A stretch of 64,000 nt of DNA from Sphaerolaimus hirsutus (Eukaryota > Nematoda > Chromadorea > Monhysterida > Sphaerolaimidae). The position numbers and the translations under genes were made by a program. Of this stretch, positions 54,101 through 64,000 are shown piece by piece. How positions within the stretch are numbered: the first letter of the stretch is position 1; the number at the start of each line of letters is the position of its first letter. The DNA is taken from NCBI GenBank assembly GCA_964036195.1, contig OZ038450.1:28522794-28586793 (forward strand). The letters are read 5' to 3'. The notes under the pieces are model-generated. The model saw nothing but the letters and a program-made list of their open reading frames with translations. It was not told where the DNA came from and ran no database searches.

Positions 54101-56887
54101 ACAGAAGTTCAGCTCAAAGACGTACCAATTGTCTATTCCTTCCCAAATCTCAAAACAATACAACTGAAAATCTTAATAAAATACAAACTCACCAGTGAGT
54201 ATCATGCGTGAATCGCTGGACTGAATGTCAATAGCAGTAATACCCGGCTGGCCCGCGCTGTGTAGACCCTAAAACGACACAAGTGTTGTGCGAGATGTTT
54301 TTGCTTATCCACAGCGTAGGGTTGGGACGAAACAGGGGTTTAGTAGGGGGGTTGGGGGGGGGGGGGGTTACCCCCCCCCCCACAAATCCGCCAGCTATCT
54401 ATCTATCCCGGAGGTAAAATTTTGGGCTACTATTCCCTAAACCCCGCACCCCAAAAAACCGAAAAACTCCCACCCAACTCACAGTGTGCTGGGCGACCTG
54501 TCTGTATTCTTTTATATCGTCCGATTTTACCAAATTTGGTGGCACAGTTTTTCCGCGTTGTTTACGAGCGGACGTGAGAACTGCAGCGCGGTCTTGCAGC
54601 TGGAGGGGGAGAAGTTATTTACAGTGTTTAAAAAAAGTTGAAATACTTTGGCAGAATTTATTGCGTGGAGAATTGCGACAAAATGCTTGGGTTTTCAAAA
54701 TGAAATGATTGAAATGTATTCGAGATGTCAAACTGTGACAGTATAAGTGTTTATGAAGCATTCAAACTATTTTCCTGTTCGTAGTTCGTACAGTAGGGTG
54801 CCAAACAGCACGCGGCTAAGCGTTCCACGGTACGGTAAACTTGCCCACTTTACGGTACGGTACCCCCGCCACCCTACCAGCCAAAACAGTCTCAAAACAA
54901 TTCTTCACAACCCCACCCCAACCCCCCAAAACCCCCATTTCGTCCAGACCTTTTTCAGCACTTCCTCGCTCATCCCGTCCTCTTCCGGCACCTCCGACTG
55001 TTCGGTGTCCATTTGTTGCACCTGCGGTTGTTGCGCCGCCGCCGTGCCCAATTGCACCGGGGCCGAAACGGCACCGGCCGGTTTGAGGGTAGCCAAAGCT
55101 GGAGTATTTGGGGGGGGGGGGTTGATGGGATTTTTTTTGCTTGGAGGATTGATGAAAAGAGTTTTCTATGTGGTTTCTAACTTTTTGCACTTGGAAATGG
55201 GAACGGAAAGGACCGGTGTGATTTTTTGGTAGTTCAAGTGTCTTTTTAGATATTTTTGTTTTTGTGAAAAATTAGAGAAAAACCGTAAATACCAGAACTT
55301 TTGCCAAAACCGCGATCCACAAACAAAAAAACAAGCATGTGGCCCCACTCGCAACCACTAAAAGTCAATCCTGTTTGAACCACAGTTTTCTAGGAAATAA
55401 AGCGAAAAAATATGTCAATTCCACTGAAACTATTCTATACTTCTAACACGCTATTCTTTTAAAACCAACCGCTGTACCATTCTACAACGTGACGAAATGA
55501 ACGTACCTTCTCTAGCTGCGGTGACTTCCTTGTTCAAGCGGGCAATAACTCGGCAGGCGGCGTCATGTTGATACAGCGCGTGCGACAGTTCTGCGGAGTT
55601 TTTGAAGTGTGAAATATTTGAAGCGTTGAATGATTGAGAAGTCAGTGTAAACAGGGACGTATCCAGGATTTTTGAGGGGGGGCTGCTAGTTTACGGAAGG
55701 CCGCCTTACCATTTACCGGAGACGAACCACTGGTAATATACCGGTCACAGAGCCACAAGTACATATCATAGTTGTGTGTGAAATAGCGGTCTGTGAAAAC
55801 TTCCCACTATATCCATCGCAACATTCACCGAATATCACCTCAACATCGAATCAATACGGTACGGTAAATTCCGGTAACCGGAAAATTACGGTACGGTAAA
55901 CCCCCAACCCAAATACACCCCCACCCCAAACCCACCCTTCCTGGCGGTGTGCAACTGCTGCCTCATGGTGAAGTTGTGCAACATGCACGCGTCCCACTCG
56001 TCCTGCAACAGCTTCAGGATGGACGGGATCGACGTGGCCGTCACCGGCCGCGGCTTGACCACTTCATTGGCTGGGGTGGTTTTGGGTGTTTTTGTGGAAG
56101 GTTTTAGAGAGTTGAGTTTGGAGATCTGGGTGTCGACTGCAACGCAGATTTGGGTGTCAACTGGTTTTCGTGTCAACTCGGATATTAGTTGCCGGGTGGC
56201 AAAGCAGTTTTCAAGTGCAATGTGGAACGGAACGGGGTAATTCAGACAGTACACAGGGGGATCAAGTGATATGAATGTGACTTGCCATGATTCATAAGTG
56301 AAATTTTATTTATAACAATTACAATTATTTGACCTAACATCCATAAGCTAACTTTTTATATCTAAAAATACATCTGCCATTTACATAGGCTCCCCAAAAC
56401 TCACTTTTAATTTGAATCAAATCTTCATGTGTCAGCTCTTCGCCAGAAATCGGGTCAGTTCCATTTTCGGCGATGTATTTTTCGATCAGCCGTTTTTCGA
56501 AAACGTGACCGCTCCGCGGAGAAATCACCGGCTCTTGCGGAACTTCCTGACTGACTGAAAGGGAAAAATTGGCACTTGTCCAACTTCAAGCGTGTCAATG
56601 AATGGATCGGTTTCGAATAAAAGGTGAATGCTACGCAGGCTTTGTTTTGCATGTGCAAACTCAAACACTTTAAATTAGGGCTAGTGTTTCGGAAATTTCT
56701 GGTACTGGTATTCTTGCATGAAACTTTTTTTACATGGTAGTTTTTGGAACAATATTTATAGTTTAACCATTTGAAAAGGCAAAAAGCCGCGTACAAGGAC
56801 CTAAAGTGCGCAACTAAAACAGCGGATTTTGCAAATAGATTTGATATGCAATAATGTAAGCGACTAACTAGTGCAAATTAATGCCAT
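48124..56887 (-). CDS. PRPF19: Pre-mRNA-processing factor 19 (U-box E3 ligase), 13 exons, complete
   Basis: Exons: 56887-56869, 56554-56405, 56070-55936, 55590-55507, 55098-54950, 54599-54483, 54268-54193, 54018-53880, 52119-51963, 51660-51588, 50900-50815, 50407-50178, 48280-48124. Phases agree; 523 codons plus TGA (human 504). Starts MALICTISQEVP; U-box about residues 1-57 ([20 protein letters not shown]); Prp19 tetramerisation coiled coil in exons 3-4 ([20 protein letters not shown], then [18 protein letters not shown]); WD40 propeller from about 219 to the end ([47 protein letters not shown]). By family it scaffolds the NineTeen complex, activates the spliceosome and ubiquitinates PRP3-type substrates in the nucleus. 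Intron 10 appears to be GC-AG (CAAG/GCAAGT at 51588/51587). Introns carry several hAT-like elements. Confidence 0.93.
48563..49303. mobile_element. hAT-like element filled with ATATCGA repeats, copy 1, 8-bp TSD, in PRPF19 intron 12
   Basis: Termini TAGGGTTGGGACGATAT / ATATCGTCCCAACCCTA. Perfect 8-bp direct repeat ATCGATAG at 48555-48562 and 49304-49311. Subterminal runs of ATATCGAATATCGA (48572-48695, 49127-49290). The core has ATATGCCAAATGAGATATGC. Confidence 0.92.
49452..50156. mobile_element. hAT-like family G element, copy 2, 8-bp TSD, in PRPF19 intron 12
   Basis: Begins CAGGGGTTTAGTGGATTTGG, ends ACTGAACCACTG. Perfect 8-bp direct repeat CGCTCAGG at 49444-49451 and 50157-50164. GGGATAGATAGC near both ends. 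It carries a nested foldback (49750-49992, CACACTAGTTTTCACCG / GGTGAACTAGTGGGTGT). Its right end is only about 20 bp from the exon 12 donor. Confidence 0.88.
50506..50685. mobile_element. CACATACTAGTTGACA-type foldback in PRPF19 intron 11
   Basis: Left CCCACACATACTAGTTGACA, right GCCAACTAGCTTGTGTAGGC; inner AATTCATGTCAACC and GTTGACACGAATTTG. Confidence 0.6.
51079..51520. repeat. Long palindrome with GTTCCGCAAGTGG ends, in PRPF19 intron 10
   Basis: CAGTTCCGCAAGTGGAAAAG (51079) faces CCACTTGCGGAACCAG (51505). Arms are runs of GAGTAAAGTTAAATGACAAATG and their complement; the centre is AAGATTTGGATACAAAAAAT near 51300. Arms are about 200 bp. Confidence 0.85.
52606..53750. mobile_element. hAT-like family G element, copy 3, with a nested ATATCGA element, 8-bp TSD
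   Basis: Begins CAGGGGTCTTATAGATTTCG, ends TTTCTTACCCCTG. Perfect 8-bp direct repeat CGGCGGGG at 52598-52605 and 53751-53758. Split at 52842-53597 by the second ATATCGA element. Lies in PRPF19 intron 8. Confidence 0.85.
52842..53597. mobile_element. hAT-like element filled with ATATCGA repeats, copy 2, 8-bp TSD, nested
   Basis: Termini TAGGGTTCAAACGATAT / ATATCGTTTGAACCCTA. Perfect 8-bp direct repeat GTTAGACG at 52834-52841 and 53598-53605. Same interior as 48563-49303 but with the TTCAAAC tip used by the CGGGAT elements. Confidence 0.92.
54303..54440. mobile_element. Remnants: AGGGTTGGGACGA tip and family G fragment, in PRPF19 intron 6
   Basis: TAGGGTTGGGACGA (54307) is the tip of an ATATCGA-type element. 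It is followed by CAGGGGTTTAGTAGGGGG and an inverted CAGCTATCTATCTATCCCGG (54391). Both are truncated; no TSD. Confidence 0.6.
54793..54872. repeat. GGTACGGTA patch in PRPF19 intron 5
   Basis: TAGGGTGCCAAACAGCACGCGG followed by CCACGGTACGGTAAACTTG and TTACGGTACGGTACCC. A similar patch at 55852-55905 in intron 3 reads TACGGTACGGTAAATTCCGG. Possibly remnants of one more tip-plus-motif element. Confidence 0.5.
55655..55690. mobile_element. Fragment with CAGGGACGTATCCAGG tip, in PRPF19 intron 3
   Basis: CAGGGACGTATCCAGGATTT followed by a G run, matching the tips of 57801-58231. The other end was not found nearby. Confidence 0.55.
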
Positions 56888-57800
56888 TTTCCCGGTGAAA
56901 TCAGCAGAATCCCAGCTCCAGCAGCTCAGTCGAAACTTTTTGTATCGTTTTTCTTTTACGAAAAATCTACGAAAGAGACTAGTTTAATCAAATTGACTCC
57001 ACTTTGAGATGTTTTGTTACTGATTCACGGACGATTTTTAACGATTTAGTGCAAAAATAGGCGGAGTTTACGCAGATATATCAGATAAAACTTCCCGCAA
57101 ATTTTCCCGAAATTTGACCCCTCGGAGCGATTTTTACCGGGCTTCTGGACTTTTTCAAGGTATTTATTACGACTTTCCGTGTCTTCAGCGTACCTTTTAG
57201 TTGTTTTTAATTCAACAAAATTCAATACATGAGTACTCCAGGGATGTACAGAATTTTGTACAGATGTACATGTAGCATGTTTGACCCAAACAAGATTGAG
57301 GTTCATACTGTGCTTTTTGCATTGTTTTGGTTAATTTTGTACGTTAAAATACTCCCAAAATACGATACTCGAAATACTTTTTACAAGTAGTTATTATTTG
57401 AGAAAAAAATTAACCCTAAATATTTTAGCTCGCGCAAATTCTCAATGGAAATTTCCCAGTGGCGAAATTTTCACCGAAACATATACGTAAACAACGAAAA
57501 AGACCGTTCTAAATATTTGAGTGGGATTTTTCCGTTCAAGTTTTCAGTACTATATAAGCTCAGTGTGTTCATTCTCAATGCAAGCCAAGCTATATATTTA
57601 TTTTTAGTTTACTTTCAAAAATCATTCGCTATACGATTTCTGTGTGTCCATACGACTGCTGGGAACTATTTGTGCAGCGGCGGGAAATTTTCATATTTTT
57701 TTTCTAATTTATGTATGTAGAGTGCTGGGAACAGATTTAATCGACAGATTTGTTTCATTTTTCATCTGTATAGGCCCCTGATAACTTGTTTCATTTTGTA
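56888..57800. other. PRPF19 5' flank; no other gene recognised
   Basis: Should hold the PRPF19 promoter and 5' UTR on the minus strand. An open frame at 57046-57306 (minus) has no recognisable domain. No TATA box placed with confidence. Confidence 0.35.
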
Positions 57801-58231
57801 CAGGGCCGTATCCAGGGGGGGGGCGGGGGGCGGGGGGGGCTGCAGCCCCCCCCCCTCCCGGGCGAGACCAGAAAGTGACCAGAAAATGCGACTTTTTTAA
57901 CGTCAGCGTAAAAAATTTTGCGCGCAAGCGCGCATTCTTCACCACATATAAGGTATTATCATCAGATTTGCTCCATGTGGCCGCAAATCATTAAAAATGT
58001 TGTGCTTTTTGCTGTTTTGCATGTATATTTACATACACATACAGCGTTCCATGGCGCTGACGCCAACGCCAATGGCGCCATGGCGTGGCGCCTACTAATG
58101 GCGCCAGCGCCATGGCGCCATTCCGCCACTATGTAGCTAAAATTTTAGGGGGGGGGGCTGAGCCCCCCCCCCCCTCGCCGGGCTCCGTAAACACGCAGCC
58201 CCCCCCCTCAAAAATCCTGGATACGTCCCTG
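57801..58231. mobile_element. hAT-like element with CAGGGCCGTATCCAGG ends and GCGCC core, 8-bp TSD
   Basis: Right end CCTGGATACGTCCCTG. Perfect 8-bp direct repeat ATTTTGTA at 57793-57800 and 58232-58239. Same order as 39309-39743: G tract, TTGCGCGCAAGCGCGCATTC, GGCGCCAGCGCCATGGCGCC, C tract. Confidence 0.92.
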
Positions 58232-58308
58232 ATTTTGTACCAAAACTTGCACTTTCATGTGCAAAATTACATTTGTAAAATCACAAGCATACACATGGTG
58301 TTTTTAAC

Positions 58309-58400
58309 TACTGTATTTCTTCGAAATACCCCCAGGATTTTTTTTTTAGAGTGGAAATTTTGAGGGGGGGTCTATTATTTTCACCAGTAAAAATTTGACA
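58309..58400. mobile_element. MITE family F, copy 13, left part
   Basis: TACTGTATTTCTTCGAAATACCCC, then TTTTGAGGGGGGGTCTATTA. The right end was not found. Confidence 0.45.
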
Positions 58401-58479
58401 TTTTGTGGACATTTTGAGGGACATCCAACATAACTTTTGATACTTTGAATGACATTTTACAGGATGTGGGTGTGGCAGC

Positions 58480-58706
58480 AGGGGGCAGTCTCAAGCCCTG
58501 TAAAGGTAGAGTAAAGTGTCAAATGTAATGTCAAGTGCAGAATAAAGTGTCAATCATAACAAAACAAAAAAGATTTTATAACTGAACTTTGCATGACAAT
58601 TGACACTTTACTTTGCATTTGACTTTTCATTTGACACTTTACTTTGCATTTGACTTTACATTTGACACTTTTCTTTACAATTTACAGGGCTTGCGACTGC
58701 CACCTG
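58480..58706. mobile_element. Family A relative with AAGTGTCAAATG arms
   Basis: Starts CAGGGGGCAGTCTCAAGCCC, ends GGGCTTGCGACTGCCACCTG. Arms are repeats of AAAGTGTCAAATGTA. Sister of the palindrome at 40126-40340. Confidence 0.75.
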
Positions 58707-58728
58707 GTGCAAAATAATGCCTTTTTGG

Positions 58729-59343
58729 TAGGGTTCAAACGGGATCCCGATCCCGATCCCGGATCCCGTGAAATTCCGGGATTTACCAGTCCCGATCCCG
58801 ATCCCGATCCCGAAACCCCAATCCCGATCCCGATCCCGATCCCGAAATCTTAAAAATACCAATCCCGATCCCGATCCCGATCCCGAAAGTTTTCAAATCC
58901 CGATCCCGATCCCGAGAAACTCCCAAGTCCGGGATCCCGATCCCGGAAAAATTAGTGGAAATTATAAAAGGTGAAATAATGACGTTTTTGCATGCAAAAA
59001 AGTGGATGCAAACCCCCAGCGTCAATTTTATGCCACTTTTCTGGCATCCAACAGTGTTTTGAGACCTTTATGAACAACTGTGAATGCCAGAAAAATGGCC
59101 AAAATCTTTATCCCTAGAACCCAATCCCGATCCCGGAAAAATGCCTATCCCAATCCCGATCCCGATCCCGTGACCCCAATCCCGGCCAATCCCGATCCCG
59201 ATCCCGATCCCGAAATCTCAAAAAACCAATCCCGATCCCGATCCCGATCCCGAAACCCCAATCCCGATCCCGATCCCGATCCCGAAATCTCAAAAAGTGA
59301 ATCCCGATCCCGATCCCGAAAAGTCAATCCCGTTTGAACCCTA
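58729..59343. mobile_element. hAT-like element filled with CGGGAT repeats, copy 3 (inverted), 8-bp TSD
   Basis: Termini TAGGGTTCAAACGGGATCC / GGGATTGAC... ends GTTTGAACCCTA. Perfect 8-bp direct repeat CTTTTTGG at 58721-58728 and 59344-59351. Core in the opposite orientation to copies 1-2 (TTATGAACAACTGTGAATGC). It inserted just beside the 58480-58706 element. Confidence 0.92.
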
Positions 59344-59560
59344 CTTTTTGGCACATTTTGTGAATTTCCCGCCAATGCAGACGGCCAACTGTCTGCTCGC
59401 ATAAGTCAAGTTGGGAAATCCCTTGTTTTTTCTCCCAGTATTCCTGTGCGCATATCCTAGGCGATTTTTATTATACACATTTGAATATTTGCCGCACCCG
59501 TTTCCAGTGCAAATACACGTGCGATTCACGTGAATTTTAATTTTAATTTTTGAAATTATT

Positions 59561-59728
59561 CTCCCAGACACTGTAAAAAGCCCTATAAAATGTCAAATGT
59601 CATGCAAAGTGTCAAAAGTCATGCAAAACCGAGTTGCCATTTCGCAGGGCATTTTCCATGACTTTTGACACTTTGCATGACATTTGACATTTTACAAGGC
59701 TTTTTCAGGGTCTGGGATTGGCACCTGG
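59561..59728. mobile_element. Foldback MITE family A, copy 9
   Basis: CTCCCAGACACTGTAAAAAGC to CAGGGTCTGGGATTGGCACCTG. Centre AAACCGAGTTGCCATTTCGC. Confidence 0.8.
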
Positions 59729-60214
59729 ACTAAATCACTCGAATATATTAGTGGCGCATTTAATTTTACACTGTTTTTTTCCCGCGATTTTCAAGTTCTG
59801 AGATAAATGTGCAAGTTTTTACCTGGCTAAATCGTTTTAAAAATGATCGAGTTTGTTTGGTAGAGATTTCATTTCTAAAATTCAACTGCCAATATCGCGC
59901 AAATTTCAATTTTTTTAATACAAAACTTCTGCCAGTTCCGTGCTTTGTCAAGTAGAATTCAAGTATTAAGTAGAATTTCAAGTGTTAAGTAGAATTTCAA
60001 GTGTTAAGTAGACTTTCAAGTGTTAAGTAGAATTTCAGGTGGGAGTCACTATTTTTTGCAAGTTTTCTTCTCATTACAAGCTTACTATTATACCACATCC
60101 TATCACGTATTATTACCTATCACTTTTATTACCATCTTTGAAGTGTTTTGACACAGCAAGAAACTAATTTTCTGTCAAATCCGATATATTTTTGATAATA
60201 TTTGCAATCTGTGG

Positions 60215-61091
60215 CAAATTCCGCAAGTTGAAAAGTGACAAAAATGGGAAGTTATAAGTAGGGTTGGAAAAAAAACGTTTTTTTTTAACTCGATGTTTTT
60301 TTTTAAATAAAAAAAACGTTTTTTTTTAAAAGCTCCCAGATATGACCTAGTGTCAACATATATAGGTATATCAGACACTGGCAATACTCTGTGATGTTAA
60401 ATATGACCATATAATGGCTGTGGAGCCATGGGATAGCATTATAAGTGGTGATTTGTGTCAAAAATATCCATTTTTCGTCGACATATCGTTCGTATATCGC
60501 CTTATAGTCGAATGTTCGTGACTTCAGGTAAAGTTTGGCACGGAATGGTGATCAAACAAGGTTATAAAAGGAGGTTGTTACTTTGGGAGTGAAGTTACAC
60601 ACTGTGGAGGTACATGGAAGCACATTACCTCAATATTATATATTACAGCAACATATGTCGGCTTATTCACCCATGGTAGCACATAGAAATGGATGTTTTG
60701 ATACTAAAAATGCAACAAAACCAATGAAAACAACCACCAATGTCAATTTGTGTGTGAAATTGCGCGCTTGCGCGCAAAAATTTTGCAAAATACCTAGTGC
60801 TTAGTACTAAAAATTTCGGCCGATGTTTTTTAAAAAAAAACACATTTCGGACGTCATGTTTTTTTTTAAAAAAAACGTTGTTTAAAAAAAAAAAACGTTT
60901 AAAAAAAAACATCGGCCAACCCTAGTTATAAGTAAAGATGGTGATAAATGGTAAGTCAACTATTATTGACTAGTATTTTCATACAAATTGTCTTGTCACC
61001 CGTAGGAACACTAATTGCTTGACATTCCACTTGTCACTTTACTTGCCACCGGATACCATTTTACTTGTCATTTATCCAGTTGCGTAATTGC
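60215..61091. mobile_element. Foldback with ATTCCGCAAGTTG end, split by a nested hAT-like element
   Basis: Left AAATTCCGCAAGTTGAAAAG, right GTCATTTATCCAGTTGCGTAATT. The interior GTGACAAAAATGGGAAGTTA is interrupted at 60259-60924. Confidence 0.6.
60259..60924. mobile_element. hAT-like element with AAACGTTTTTTTT motif, 8-bp TSD, nested
   Basis: Termini TAGGGTTGGAAAAAAAACG / CGGCCAACCCTA. Perfect 8-bp direct repeat GTTATAAG at 60251-60258 and 60925-60932. Subterminal AAAACGTTTTTTTTTAA blocks on both sides; TTGCGCGCTTGCGCGCAAAA near 60760 as in the CAGGGACGTA elements. Confidence 0.9.
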
Positions 61092-61093
61092 CC

Positions 61094-61290
61094 TGGGAGC
61101 ACTCCCAGACCCTGTAAAAAGCCATGTAAAATGTCAAATGTCATGCAAAGTGTCAAAAGTCATGGAAAATGCCCTGCGATTTGAATGAAACACGTTTGCC
61201 ATTTTGAAGGTCATTTTCCATGACTTTTGACACTTTGCATGACATCTGACATTTGACATGGCATTTTACAGGGTCTGGGACTGTCCCCAG
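61094..61290. mobile_element. Foldback MITE family A, copy 10, upstream of MTHFR
   Basis: GGGAGCACTCCCAGACCCTG to CAGGGTCTGGGACTGTCCCC. It ends about 120 bp before the MTHFR start codon, so it may overlap the promoter or 5' UTR. Confidence 0.8.
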
Positions 61291-61413
61291 CCCAGAGCAT
61301 ACTCACAATCACAACCCCCATCCAAACACCCGCAGAAATCCTCTTCCAAAAAATTCCACCCAACTAAACCTATCAAAAATCACAATCAACCCCCAAAGCA
61401 CCCTCAAAGCAAA

Positions 61414-63756
61414 ATGGTGCAAGTCGACAGTGGGGGCAGTGCGGTCAGCAATGGCACCCCTAACGGGGTCACCCTACAGCGGGTGTCCAGCATGCCCTAC
61501 ACGGGCGAGGGCGGGTTAGGGCATACCAATGGGGAGGTAAGGGGGTAGATGGGGGGTTGTTTGGGGGCGATGGGAGGTGGCAGTTTTTTGTTTATCTGGC
61601 ATTTGACATTTTATAGGATTAGCGCTTGACGCCCAGGCATTTATTTTTCTTCTGGCGCTTTTCGGTGATTACTCAAAAGTAACGCAAAATATAAATAAAT
61701 ATGCGTTTTTTTCTTCCGGTTTTTGGCAAAATTAAATATCTGCAAATGGTCGCAACGACCACTGCAGATAATTTTGAAAATGTCACCCAAAAATGAACGC
61801 GAAATTCAAATACGAAACGAGTACTCGAATAATTCCCCATCAGTAATTACCATTACCAAAAGTCACCCCCGGGAGCACTCCCAGACCCTGTAAAAAGCCC
61901 TGTAAAATGTCAAATGTCATGCAAAGCGTCAAAAGTCATGCAACTGCTCTGCAAAATGGCAACCGAGTTTTGCAGGACATTTTCCATGACTTTTGACGCT
62001 TTGCATGACATTTGACATTTTACAGGGCATTTTACAGGGTCTGGAAATGGCCCATGTGGGCGTTATTCAAGGTGATACGGTAACTCAAAACAAAAAAACC
62101 GCAGGCTCGCAAAGAAAGCGGCATGCCTCGGGTCCCATCGGGAACTCAATTCGAAGCTTCATATCGCCGTTTGAGCGACAGAGTTCGCGATCGAATTTCC
62201 AGCGGAGATGTTTTTTATTCGCTCGAATTTTTCCCGCCGAAAACTACCAACGCGCTGCCCAATTTTTATCAGAGGTTGGTGGGACAAAATACATGTAGGA
62301 AATAGTCCAGTAAATCAGTGGATTTATCGACCATTGGCGAATTGTGGACTTATCGACTTCTAATAGAAATTATAGAAATCACAATATAAACACTAAACTT
62401 TCTTGCCGAAAATTTCCAAAAATGTGGGCCTATCGACATTTTCCAAGATTCTTCAGGGCACCAATTCTAAATACCGTTTCCAATTGGCCGAAATTTTGGA
62501 CTTATCGACATTTAGAAGTCGATGAGTATGAAATATCAACAATCTTCCTCACAATAAAACACCTCAAATTTACTCACCCCTGACACAAACATAATACCAG
62601 CAAACCAACTGCTAACATCTTACCCCCTCCCTCAAACACCCCCCCCCCTTTCAGAGTGGACCGCCTAGTCTCTGGGGGTGCCGAATTCGTGGACATAACT
62701 TGGCATCTGGGCTCCAACCCAGGTTCGACAACAGAAACCAGCAGTAGTAGCGTAGCTGGGGCTTGTCTCAATTACTGTTTGGTGGATACAATGTTGCATG
62801 TTACGTGTGCACAGTATGAGAAGAGGCAGACTATTGAACATTTGCACAGAGCTAAGGGGTTGGGGTTGAGGAATATTTTGGCTTTGAGGTGAGTTTTTTT
62901 TTTTTGGGGGGGGGGGTTGCAGTTTTATGCCTGCAGCTTTTTACTTTCTTTAAAATTAATTATGGGCAAAAACTCTGGTCATCTCATAGTATACTGGCGG
63001 CGTGCCAACGGTTAGTCACGAATGCGATGTATCAAAAATAATGAGAGATATTTGTGTGATGCATTTTCGTTTCAACGCGAATTACTCATATTTTTATCAT
63101 TTACAAAGCTTACATACGTGAACTATTTTTGGCACGCTGCCACCGTGAACTGCGCGTCCACAGTTTCAAATCAGCCGAGGTTTTTATACCCTTCACGTCA
63201 ATGTTAATATCAAGAAATTTCTGCAATATCCCTTCAGGGGCGACCTCCCCGAGCCGTCAAACTTGAGCCAGTACAAATACAAAGCAGTTGACTTGGTCAA
63301 GTGGATTAGGGAGGAGTTCGCCGATTATTTCACTATTGCCGTTGCTGGTTGGTTCATTTTGAAATCGCAGTCAGTGTTGTAGTTTCTGGTGGTATACTAC
63401 GTATTTCCTCGAATTATCCCCCCTTGAATTGACCCACTCGAAATATTTTTTTTGATCCCTGACTTTTTGAAGAAAACGATAAAAAAACAAATTTTTATTT
63501 TAAAAATCAAGCTTCTATTCTAGGTAACTATTATTTTTAAAAACAACGACCTTTTCGCACAGGCTACCCAAGTGGACATCCGGATGCGGAATCATATACA
63601 GCGGATTTAGAAAATTTAAAAGAGAAATGTGAAGCTGGCGCTGATTTTATAATCACTCAGCTATTTTTCGAGGCTGATGTGTTCATAAAATTCGAGCGCG
63701 ACTGCAGAGAAATCGGCATTACTGTGCCGATCATTCCTGGCATCATGCCAATTCAG
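61414..63756 (+). CDS. MTHFR: Methylenetetrahydrofolate reductase, first five coding exons, cut by the right edge
   Basis: Exons: 61414-61536, 62105-62274, 62655-62888, 63238-63347, 63563-63756; 277 codons in consistent phase. Exon 1 encodes a Ser/Thr/Gly-rich N-terminus ([18 protein letters not shown]) in the place of the phosphorylated regulatory segment of vertebrate MTHFR. The catalytic TIM barrel begins in exon 2 with [11 protein letters not shown]; the Glu corresponds to the catalytic Glu of the family. Later: [59 protein letters not shown], and [15 protein letters not shown], all typical. The enzyme uses FAD and NAD(P)H to reduce 5,10-methylene-THF to 5-methyl-THF. The last visible exon ends PGIMPIQ/GTGAG; the rest of the barrel and the SAM-binding regulatory domain would lie beyond the window. 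The start is the only ATG close to the first splice donor that lies outside the upstream MITE. Confidence 0.92.
61871..62054. mobile_element. Foldback MITE family A, copy 11, in MTHFR intron 1
   Basis: GGGAGCACTCCCAGACCCTG to CAGGGTCTGGAAATGGCCC. Arms AAAGCGTCAAAAGTCATGC / CATGACTTTTGACGCTTTGC; the C in GCG is mirrored in both arms. Confidence 0.8.
63397..63460. mobile_element. MITE family F, copy 14, left end only, in MTHFR intron 4
   Basis: TACGTATTTCCTCGAATTAT, CCCCCCTTGAATTGACCC. No right end before the acceptor at 63562. Confidence 0.45.
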
Positions 63757-64000
63757 GTGAGAAAAAATTTATTGGGGAAATAATAACTTGAAATTGAAAT
63801 TGCTGGACTTTTTTTGTGAATTGGGAACTGGTGAATAAAATTTGTGAAGTAGTTACCTTTTTAACGCGTTTCGCGGGTTTGCGTTAGGACTAGACGTCTC
63901 ATTAAATGTTGAAACTATTAGATCGAACATCCACATGCAAAATTTTTAAAAATTCTTGAATATACGTAAATATCGGAATATAAAAGAGAATTTCTTTCAA
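63757..64000. other. Start of the next MTHFR intron; nothing else seen
   Basis: Begins GTGAGAAAAAATTTATTGGG; AT-rich to the edge. Confidence 0.5.

Noticed and set aside
54793-55905. A single large element bounded by GGTACGGTA patches
   Set aside because: The two patches flank PRPF19 exons 4 and 5 and lie in different introns, so they cannot be ends of one recent insertion.
57046-57306. 86-codon minus frame upstream of PRPF19
   Set aside because: No similarity recognised, not in phase with PRPF19 exon 1, and no donor leading into it.
58644-59402. Arg-Asp/Pro-Asp-rich open frames (also at 38622-39105 and 43124-43881)
   Set aside because: Six-base CGGGAT repeats are open in all frames; these are repeat translations inside hAT-like elements.

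Overview
The window is nuclear DNA of an invertebrate animal. The genes have many short exons with GT-AG introns, and the proteins they encode are recognisably metazoan. I cannot name the phylum; arthropod is a guess. There is no operon structure, ribosome binding site or CRISPR array. Most of the window is non-coding repeat.

Layout. 1-5650 (minus): the right part of a Ty3/gypsy LTR retrotransposon (Gag, protease, RT, RNase H) that runs off the left edge and has one single-base frameshift. 5651-25120: no host gene found; miniature inverted-repeat elements, long palindromes and hAT-like elements. 25121-35734 (plus): a smoothelin-like gene with 10 frame-consistent exons (533 codons) ending in a calponin-homology domain. 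35735-43828: repeats. 43829-46724 (minus): SARNP/Tho1-type SAP-domain protein, 7 exons. 48124-56887 (minus): complete PRPF19, 13 exons, 523 codons. 61414-63756 (plus): first five coding exons of MTHFR, running off the right edge. I rebuilt all four genes by hand from reading frame, splice sites and phase; no transcript was seen. The proteins share no pathway (cytoskeleton, mRNP export, spliceosome/ubiquitin ligase, folate metabolism).

Repeats. Fourteen elements end in short inverted termini (mostly YAGGG...) and are bounded by perfect 8-bp direct repeats, the hAT signature. Many are filled with their own short tandem motif (CGGGAT, ATATCGA, AAACGTTTT, AATAAA, TACGTA, ACACAGAAA). A second family begins and ends TACCGTATTTCCTCGAAATACCCC / its complement (about 14 copies). 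A third is a foldback with ends near CAGGTGCCACTCCCAGACC (about 11 copies plus a sub-family). Several elements are nested.

Most interesting points: SARNP intron 4 is almost wholly one foldback element whose terminal inverted repeat supplies the splice donor; several introns have mutually complementary ends; and hAT-like elements sharing similar tips carry different amplified subterminal motifs.
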